64,000 nt of DNA from Dichetophora obliterata (lineage: Eukaryota > Arthropoda > Insecta > Diptera > Sciomyzidae), in assembly GCA_963920525.1 (NCBI GenBank), contig OY986437.1, positions 94,523,675 through 94,587,674 of the forward strand, in the 5' to 3' direction. Shown here piece after piece: positions 56,321 to 64,000 of this stretch. The translations under genes were made by a program, and so were the position numbers. Every line of letters starts with the position of its first letter. Position 1 is the stretch's first letter. The notes beneath the pieces are model-generated. The model did not search any database and was not told where the DNA came from. It saw only the letters and a program-made list of their open reading frames with translations.

Positions 56321-56718
56321 GGAGATCCCGGGGTCCCGGACTTTTTTTAGTACCGATAGTCCCGATATTGCAAGCCCTAAAGCCCCGGGATTTTCGGGAT
56401 CTCGGGATTGCCTTCACTGCAAAAAAAAAAATCCAAAAAAGTTCAATGCTACTACCTAAGAAAATCCTAAATGTGATTTAAAAAATTTGTGAATAAAAAC
56501 CTTTCTCTAAATATCTGTACAAAATAACACAATGCGAGAAACACAAGACATTACCATAAAAAAACTGAAATGTGATTTTAATAATACAAAAACTAGTAAG
56601 GAATTATCTTCGACTGGGTCGAAGTTAAAATATCCCCACGGACGACGATTTTTCCAAATTTCATACATAAAGCTTATATTAATTGTTAAAGGTTTTGTGC
56701 AAAATTTGAATTCATTAG

Positions 56719-57185
56719 GAGTGGTTTTTATCCCATTTTTTCAAATTCGATACTCAAAGTTTATAAGAAATATTAAAGACACTGTGCAAAATTTGAAGGC
56801 ATTATATTCATTTTTGTGGATTTTGAAGAGGTTTTACCGTTGTGGTTAGGTCACTGAGTATGGGAGGTAGGCGTGGTTTTCATCCGACTTTTACAAATTT
56901 CTTACTCAAATTTAACATTAAATAGTAAAGACACTGTGCAAAATATGAAGTCATTAAATAATTTTTTGTGGAATTTAAAGAGACTTTACCGTTTAGGGTA
57001 AGTCACTTTTAATGAGAGGAAGGCGTAGTTTTCATCCCATTTTTAAAAAATTCATAAGAAATTTTATATTAAATATTAAAGCCGCTGTGCAAAATTTTAA
57101 GTCATTATATTAATTTTTGTGGATTATAAAGAGATTTTATCGTTTTGGTTAAGTCACTTTGAGATAGGCGTGGTTTTCATCCAAT
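56719..57185 (+). repeat. Tandem array, period about 150 bp
   Basis: Copies of GGCGTGGTTTTCATCC(A/C) begin near 56719, 56870, 57022 and 57167. Each full unit also contains ATTAAAGACACTGTGCAAAA, TTTGTGGATTTTAAAGAG and TTAC/ATCGTT..GGTTAGGTCACT. A degenerate unit precedes them from about 56570. Unit sequence is unrelated to the 142-bp array. Confidence 0.8.
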
Positions 57186-57240
57186 TTGGCTTATTTTCGA
57201 ACTCGACCTCCATTTTTGAATAAAAGGGTTATATATTTAA

Positions 57241-57425
57241 TTCGTTACGATAGCTACAAAATTACGGCTGTTATCGTGACCACAGACGAAGAGACGGACA
57301 TGGCTAAATCGACTCAAGAGGTGATGTTGATCAAGAATATATATACTTCTCTATACCGGCAATGCCTCCTTATCGGCGTTACAAACGGAGTGACAAAGTT
57401 AATATACCCCTTTTACGTTTTTTAA
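57241..57425 (+). repeat. Dispersed intergenic repeat module, best copy
   Basis: TTACGATAGCTACAAAATTA, then GACGGACATGGCTAAATCGA, TGATGTTGATCAAGAATATA, TATACTTCTCTATACC, GCGTTACAAACGGAGTGACA and AATATACCCCTTTTACG. Three other copies exist in the window. The wording ACGGACATGGCTA..TCGACTC..ATCAAGAATATATATACTT is familiar from Drosophila intergenic repeats, but I cannot name the family. Confidence 0.7.
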
Positions 57426-57872
57426 ACGTGGGGGTGTAATAAAAATATTTTGTAACTATCTGTACAAAATATGACGTGAAAAATATAGAAATATAAATCT
57501 TTCTTGAACTAAACTTACAAAATATTACAAAATATTAACTTAAAAAACTTAAATGTGACCTTAGAAAATTAAAAAAAAACTTCCTTAAGCAAGCTGTACA
57601 AAATATCACAAAATTCGAACTTAGAATTATTAAAACTATTATACTATTTTATTGTTTTTTAAATAATTTTATGAGCCTTTCAAATATTTAATCGAAACTG
57701 TGTTTTTTAGTTTTTTAAAATCTTTTGCATTATTTTGTGTTGTAAAACAAGGCATAACTACTTTGGAACTTCATATTACGTCTTCCAAAAAATTAATTTT
57801 CTATGGTTTGTCAATCCCTGGTCTAATCCCGAGATCCCGGGATTGTCGAAACATCCCGAAATTACATGCCCT

Positions 57873-60306
57873 AGTTTAATAGTTAAATTCATAACCAGTA
57901 AGATTTTTTACTTCAGGGAGCTGCTTCAAGTTTTTGTTAAGTGCTGGTTGAAAGTGAGCCACTGTACGTTTTATTTAACTTTATATACTAGTAATTTTGT
58001 TTTTCCGCAATTATGAAAATTTGTTATTTGTTCCTTATTCCTTAAAACACTTGTCAAAATAATTTGACGTAAATAATATAATAATATATTACCAAAATGG
58101 CATTAAAAATTTTTACTAAAAGTAGTTAATTTTTAGCAAATATTTGTAAATGAAATTTGTAATAATTCACTATTTTAACAGTTTAAGTTTTAAATAAGCG
58201 TCTTGTTGAAATCGCAAAATATGGGTATAGTACCGAATTGCAATTTGGATTTCACCTTATCTAAGAAATTTTATGAGTTCTTAAAAGCGAATTCTGTATT
58301 CTTTCTGTATTTTTAAATTAAAATAAATTTATCTAAAAGATTTTCATTCTCACTTGTTCTAGATACTTTTATAATGCTTTTGATTTATCCAAAAACATCA
58401 CATATTACTCGGCATAACGGATATAACTTAATCTGAGGATTTTAAACTTTGACAATGATATACGAAAATTTTTAAAACAAAAACAAATAAATTTAAATCT
58501 GTTTTTTGCAATGGTTTTAGCACATAGAGTATTCAAAAATGCAAAAAAACTATTTCTGAATGTTTATAAAGTCGAAACTAACTAAATTAAGCATGCATTC
58601 TTTAAGACCACAATATGTTTCAAGCAAAAATCACGTTTTTTACTGAAAAGTATCTTTGTGGAATCAAAGTTCTGCTTCGATGAATTCACTTTTATGGGAT
58701 CAATTTCTTTTGATCGTTTCTAAGAGCTTCACTTATTGTTGAGACTTCTGAATAGCACATTTTTATCTCTTAACAATTCGTCGGTGCTTTTTTTTCGTAT
58801 GGAGTTCGAAAACTTGTAACTATATAATATATTTCAAGTAAATTAATGCTAGATATTAACCAGATCCTATTGAAATTTTATTAACTCCCAGATTTTTAAA
58901 ATTTATGACTGACAAATGGCAATGTTTTGCTTCTAAAAAAATTATTTTTAGACTCAAGAATACGTTTTTTTAAATATTTTTAAACGTTTTCTCAATTTGT
59001 TGTACTTGGATTAATTTGCTTTATATCTTCAGATCCTATAAAGATCTTGGTCGAAATGTCCAATGTGATGTGTTTTGGTGATTTATTTCGAAAAATTAAA
59101 GGTCTCGAGATCACATCAAGCTCCAGGATCTGCCTAAAATGTGATTTTATGTTATAGTCTCTTTTGCGTCAAAGTTTAACTTAGTTGGTTTGTGATATCA
59201 GTCTTTATCAAAATTTATTTCTAATTCTGGTACTGTTTTACTATAAATTGCAAGAATAGCCCGATTTAAAAAAAATTGTTTGCTTTTAAAGCTTTATCTG
59301 CTACTAAATTAAAAATTTAAACATCTTTTTCAAGCAGGACTTTATTGTATCTTTGTATACACTGTTTACTACTTTGTTATTATACTAAATACATTTTTTT
59401 TTCTGTAAGCAGTCAAGGGTCTGTTATTATGCTTCCTGCTTTTTCTATTTATAAATTGTTCAATGACCGTTTCCCTACCTGAGCAGATTATTGAATTTAA
59501 GGTTGTTAACATTTATGTTGGTATTTCCTTTAAATATTCCACTTATCGAACCATATGCTGATTGTGCACCATAAAATATGCTACACTTCAAAATCTTGTC
59601 ACGTTTTCTTCAATTGCCAATTAGAAAAAATTCAAAGCTTAAATATAGCGGCAGGAGTAACGGAGAGAATTATAAAGCATACCGCCCAACATCCGTTTTT
59701 ATGGAAAAGTGACGGAAACCACGAAGTGACGGAAGCGGAAGCTGATTTCTAAACAGTGAACACGAATTAAAATGCGAACACCTAACAAACACATAAGCAA
59801 AAAAGAAAAGAAAACAAACACTTTGAATAGCACTCACGCAAACTTTTGATATAACGTGAACAAAAATAACTCAGAGGAAAAACAATTTTTGAAATACAAA
59901 ATTTTGCTCACGTACTTTTTTATTAACGCAAATTATGAAAGGGACGCACAAAAAATAAATGAAAAATATCAGGATTTAAAAAGAAAACAATTTTATTAGC
60001 ACGATGTTGTGATCAACCCTTGCCAAATTTCTTGGTATTATTGCTTATCAGAGGCCCTAATTTTGAGTTGATAACGATAATATTCCTGTAAAAAGCTTTA
60101 TTTTGTCCCTTTTGGAAAAGGTGTGATTTCCCTATAAATGCATTTTATTTACGTTTTAGCAATGAAAACATGAATCATATTTCTCTCTATATATTTTATG
60201 CTTCACCTTTTTTATTGTTTTCTTGGAGTATATTTTGTTATTTTTTGTTTTTGTGTTTTCATTAGAACCTTGGCACTACACTAGAATTCCATTGACACTA
60301 ACTCAC
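57873..60306. other. Noncoding; probable intron or intergenic DNA
   Basis: It lies downstream (minus strand) of the exon at 60307-60623, so part is the following intron. I looked for the next exon of the G12 domain on the minus strand and did not find a convincing one. Confidence 0.35.
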
Positions 60307-60623
60307 CTCCATGTTGTGAAGAATTTTTGCAAACTCAGGGCTTCCAACGTTATCAACTAATTTTGAAAATTGCTCGTTCGACTCGAGTTTATCAAAGAAC
60401 GTTGAGAGAATCTGATCCTGTGGCAATATATCCAAAATACTATCGACCAAACCATGTAATCCGTTTAGACTTTCAGTAGCTGCTGTTGTTGTTGTTGATG
60501 ATGAGGTTGCTGGTGTTCCCATCGAATCTGAACTTGTTGCTATTGTTGTTGGCTGTAGTGATTTGGTTTGCATTGCTATTGTTGCTGTAGTTGTTGGTGA
60601 TAAGATAGAATTTTTTAAAAAAC
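60307..60623 (-). CDS. Internal exon of a probable G12 (insect allergen-related) domain gene
   Basis: This looks like the only host coding exon. On the minus strand the acceptor TTTTTCTTCTTTCAG precedes 60623 and the donor GAG|GTGAGT follows 60307. The exon is 317 nt: 2 nt complete a split codon, then 105 open codons, ending in phase 0. The N-terminal half is Thr/Ser-rich low complexity (SSSTTTTAATES). The second half, LHGLVDSILDILPQDQILST and FDKLESNEQFSKLVDNVGSPEFAKIL, matches the start of the insect allergen-related repeat (G12, Pfam Ins_allergen_rp) in hydrophobic pattern, the P-x-D/Q-I turn and the SPEF motif. Proteins with this domain are insect-specific, often secreted in the midgut. 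The remaining exons lie outside or were not found. An alternative start is the Met at codon 17. Confidence 0.6.
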
Positions 60624-63130
60624 CTGAAAGAAGAAAAACTCACGGTTAAATGTTTGAACATACAGGATATCAAGTAGACTTGATTGTGTAGAGGGAATAG
60701 AATATTTTGAATTCATTGTGTAAAGGACGCAAAAAAGGCGTATTGAAGTATGATCAAATATCCCTGCAGTCCGCGGCATCGTGCATGAATATGCCATGAT
60801 GATTTCTTAAAGGAACTTACTGCATTAGATACATTTTGTCGATAGTTCTTTAACAAATCTGTCTTGTTTTCAGTGCACGAAATTGTAACTTTTATGTGGA
60901 CATTTCCAACAAAAGGTCTACCGCGACTGAAAAATTAAATGTTACTGAAAATTCTTTTAGACATCCATAATAGAGAAAAAAAATGTTTAAATTTATATTA
61001 TTAGAGTACGGAGAGCTTATCACAATTTTAATTTTTTAAAATGGCAAAAAACGTGACAACTGTTGAAAAATGGTGACGAAAGTTCAAAAATTTTAGCTAA
61101 ACTTGGAATTTTATAAGTACAATAAATGTGTTTATATTGAAAAGTTTAATATAATTTTTTCAGTTTTCGATTGTTATGGTCCTGAATTAAACTTTATATG
61201 TTTTCCTAGTTCATTTAAAAAAATAAAACTATACAAAATTTGTACTTTTTTAAGGTAAAATCTGTTACGTAACGTATCATATTACGGTTTGTATAAAAAT
61301 AATTAGAAAATATTGTTCAACGAAACAATTAGCAATTAGAAATATAGCAACATTAATCCAGATAATATAAAAATAACTTTGTTAAAAAAACTTGTGCACA
61401 CTTCACATATTTTTCGTTTATATTGATGCAGACAAAAACCACTTCTATCTTGTGTATCGTAACGCGTCCTTTTTCTTTTGGTTATATCTTTGGACAATAC
61501 TTTCGATCGCTTCGACTTTTTACTCTTAATATGGTGCTACTAGAGTGCGATCCAAAAATCAAAACAGGACAAAAGAGTTTACATTTTTTTTTACTTTTTT
61601 TTATTTTTAATAAATAAAAAGCGTACGAACGTTACGTGCGCCACCATGGAAATGCTCATATAAGTTTTTCGTCAATTCAACGTATGTACAGCCTAATCAG
61701 AATGTTTCGTCAAAGATAAAGAAAAATCCTGCATAATTCATTTAAGTATTCTTTAAAAGTCTTAAACTACTGGGATATTAAATTAAATATATGAAGTGCA
61801 TACGAAATATAATTTCTAATGGATATTTTTTTAATGGTTTCTTATTTTCTGTAGAACAGAATATAATATAATATAAATTTTTAAGATTTATACTTTGGTT
61901 TTTGCCAAACAATTTTAAGAATTAATTAAGCGTGATCAATTTTCGCTAATAAATGTTTTATCATATGAAAGTGTAAAAAATGAAAATCTTAAAAAAACTT
62001 TTGCCAAATTTTTTCAGGTAACTACATTAAATATTTAAGAAGTTTTTTGAAAAAGTATATTAATTTAAAATGGTAAGGTTTAATTTGAGAGAAATCTATA
62101 GAAATCTGAGAGAAATTGCAGAAATATTTTCTTTCAAATTCAATTATTTGAAATTTGTTTTCTCATTCGAGACATTCCACATGATATTGTCAAAAGCGTT
62201 GAGACACCATTTTAGATTCTGCTTTAAATTGGTGAGAATATTCCTTGAGGTTTTAAGGAACAAAAACAGCAGTCGAAAAATCTTCGTATCCGCCAATTAC
62301 CGACTTTTAATTAAAGAAGTTCTTACCTGGAACTTGGAAATGATGTAAATTTGTTCACCGTTTTAATCTTGCTCTTATCAAATTTTTGAATGGCGTTGTT
62401 TTTGTTTGACGTTTTTCGTTTCTCTCCTATATATAGAACCTAAAACTAGTTAAATATAAACAAGAATAAGCAAAAAACCAAAAATTTATAGTTATATGTA
62501 CCGATTGTTTTCTTCACAACTCAAGTTCTTTCTTTCGAGTTCTTTCACAACTTAAAAAAAAAATAATTTTTAAGGACATGTCTTTAAGTTTAAGCCAGAC
62601 ATTGGAAAATTAAATCAAAATACCTTAAATTCCCAATTATTGCGTGACGACAAAATATGACACTAGTTTTGAAATCTCAAAAAAAGTCTACAAAAAATTT
62701 TGATAAAAAATATCCTTTTTCATGAATTATAATTACAATTATACAAATTATCTTCATAGGGATGTAAGATTTAGATTATAAGTAATATTTCTTTTAATTT
62801 TAAAAAATATAATTTAATATTAAGACACGGTGATCTAGAATTATTATGAAAACAATTTCTATTTTTAATTTCAAAAATGTAATCTACATCCGTTTTAGCA
62901 GGTATCGAGCCAAAATGTTTCGTCTACACTCACTCTCTTTACACTCATTTATCTTAAAACTACTTTTTTCAGCAAGGTGTTGTAGAAAAACCAAAAACTA
63001 TTCAGCCGAATAATTTTAAATCGCCATCTCACTTAAAATTACGCTTATTTATCAAGTGAGCAATATGCTCACGTGCGACAATATATGCTTCTCTGCAAGG
63101 CGCGCCTTCTCCAGGGTTGATTTAAGAAAT
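60624..63130. other. Noncoding; probable upstream intron or intergenic DNA
   Basis: No upstream exon with a signal peptide could be identified. The open frame 62070-62348 (plus) is the longest but has no domain and no coding-like composition. Confidence 0.35.
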
Positions 63131-63503
63131 TGCTGATTATGTTTAAAAATTTCCTCAGTGAGACCCTCTCAAAGAAAAGGGTCTGGAAAATAAGACCCAA
63201 GAATATTATTAATCACTATGAGTGTTTCTGAATTTGTATTTTAAAAATATCGAATATTTTACACTTAATTACAAGTAAAAGAAGCTGTTTTTAGAACTTA
63301 AATTTCAAAAGCGCGTCAATTTGTCAATTTCTAATGTTTTTTATCTAGTTCCAGCAATAGCTGCACTCATAGTTATTAATAATATTCTTGGGTTTTATTT
63401 TTCATATAAATAAAAGAGTCAAAATATTCAACACCGCCCAGGACCCTTTCCTTTGAGAGGGTCTCATTGAGGAAAATTTTAAAACATAATCAAAAATTTT
63501 TTA
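63131..63503. mobile_element. Foldback MITE, arms about 100-130 bp
   Basis: Left arm: GATTATGTTTAAAAATTTCC, GAGACCCTCTCAAAG and AAGAATATTATTAATCACTA. Inverted right arm: GATTATGTTTTAAAATTTTC, GAGACCCTCTCAAAG and AAGAATATTATTAATAACTA. The right arm has an extra 40-bp piece. No ORF. TTTAA occurs at both outer flanks and may be a target duplication. Confidence 0.75.
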
Positions 63504-63549
63504 AATTAAAAAAAAATTAATTTTTTATAATGAATGAGTGTTACAATAT

Positions 63550-64000
63550 ACCACAAAAAAGGCGATCCCACTATCTGTGCCAATTACCGTGGGATAAGCC
63601 TTCTTCATATCGCATATAAGGTCCTGTCGAGCGTTTTATGTGAAAGATTGAAGCCCATTGTAAACGAACTGATCGGACCTTATCAGTGTGGCTTCAGACC
63701 TGGAAAGTCCACCATCGACCATATTTTCACGCTACGAAAAATCTTGGAGAAGACTCAAGAAAAACAAGTCAACACCCACCATCTTTTTGACTACAAAGCC
63801 GCCTTCAAAAGCCAAATAAGGAAGCACCTGTACTCCACTATATCTGAATTTGGTATTGCTGCAAAACTAATACGACTTTGCAGGATGACACTGAGCAACA
63901 CCAGCAGCGCAGTTAAAATTGGGAAGGATCTCTCCCCTTTTTCAACGACTTTTTCAACCTTATGATGGAAAAGATCATCCGAGCTGCTGATCTGAGACGT
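63550..64000 (+). pseudogene. Reverse transcriptase fragment, same family as 49.2-50.9 kb
   Basis: It begins at KKGDPTICANYRGISLLHIA (5'-truncated next to an A-rich stretch) and keeps the fingers segment missing in the minus-strand copy (VLCERLKPIVNELIGPYQCG, FRPGKSTIDHIFTLRK). Motif A is damaged: HHLFDYKAAFKS has lost Val and has Lys for Asp. EFGIAAKLIRLCRMTLSNTS and VKIGKDLSPF follow. The next about 15 codons, with motif B (RGFRQGDSLS in the other copy), are deleted, resuming DFFNLMMEKIIRA near 63945. The window ends before motif C. Confidence 0.82.

Larger units (their letters stand above)
56321..57872. mobile_element. Candidate element bounded by CCCGGGAT-rich ends
   Basis: 56321-56412 has clustered GATCCCGGGGTCCCGG, GTCCCGATATTGCAAGCCCTA and GGGATTTTCGGGATCTCGGG motifs. 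57815-57872 has the inverted counterpart CCCGAGATCCCGGGATTG..CATCCCG, ending CATGCCCTAG. Such ends occur in hAT-type MITEs of flies. The left cluster seems to be two termini back to back, so the exact element limits are unclear. It encloses the 150-bp array and a dispersed module. Confidence 0.45.

Noticed and set aside
60615..60797. Upstream exon of the G12 gene ending at GTGAGT near 60643
   Set aside because: It would leave an intron of only about 20 bp before the acceptor, too short to be spliced.
62070..62348. 92-codon plus-strand frame upstream of the host exon
   Set aside because: Wrong strand for the gene, no domain, low-complexity hydrophobic composition.

Overview
This is AT-rich nuclear DNA from an insect, most likely a higher fly (Diptera: Brachycera). 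Three things point that way: the transposon families (Jockey- and LOA-type non-LTR elements, a rosa-type DD41D mariner relative first known from tephritid flies, Tc1-like and piggyBac-like remnants), the short GT..AG introns, and one exon encoding the start of an insect allergen-related (G12) domain. A tephritid fruit fly would fit, but the species cannot be read from the sequence. There are no operons, CRISPR arrays or bacterial features.

The window is a transposon graveyard with one probable host exon. Layout: 0.5-1.6 kb, Tc1-like relic; 3.06-3.79 kb, rosa-type deletion derivative with intact TIRs; 3.85-4.74 kb, two MITEs; 7.7-8.0 kb, tRNA-headed SINE-like repeat; 10.5-10.8 kb, MITE; 12.3-14.7 kb, a 2.4 kb element with about 600-bp TIRs around a spliced gene remnant; 15.3-16.8 kb, a 5'-truncated RT element abutting a piggyBac relic; 18.7-21.0 kb, a possible TIR element; 22.4-22.8 kb, second SINE-like copy; 23.2-26.6 kb, LOA-like retrotransposon (endonuclease, RT, RNase H, Cys-rich tail); 27.0-28.5 kb, a nearly full second copy of the spliced gene family; 32.2-37.1 kb, Jockey-type retrotransposon with a MITE inserted in its gag ORF; 37.2-42.1 kb, several MITEs and foldbacks; 46.8-48.4 kb, Tc1-like element containing a MITE that itself carries two tandem tRNA-like units; 49.2-50.9 kb, RT relic (minus strand); 51.2-52.0 kb, foldback; 54.0-55.1 kb, eight tandem copies of a 142-bp unit; 56.3-57.9 kb, CCCGGGAT-rich ends around a 150-bp tandem array; 60.3-60.6 kb, host G12 exon (minus); 63.1-63.5 kb, foldback; 63.55-64.0 kb, another copy of the 49-kb RT family running off the edge.

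The most interesting content is a gene family with a C-terminal DEHGERFH motif, present twice (13.0-13.6 kb and 27.0-28.5 kb, both minus). Both copies have an intron at the same codon, and one sits between about 600-bp TIRs. Its conserved acidic residues and Cys-x2-Cys block look like an unclassified DDE-type transposase. I know the protein family as a repetitive, unnamed arthropod ORF but cannot assign it to a transposon superfamily. The other leads are the tRNA-derived repeats, since SINEs are rare in flies, and the MITE in the Jockey gag, where removing the element plus one copy of a 3-bp duplication restores a zinc knuckle in frame.

Every mobile-element ORF here is broken by stops, frameshifts or truncation. 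None of the elements looks autonomous.
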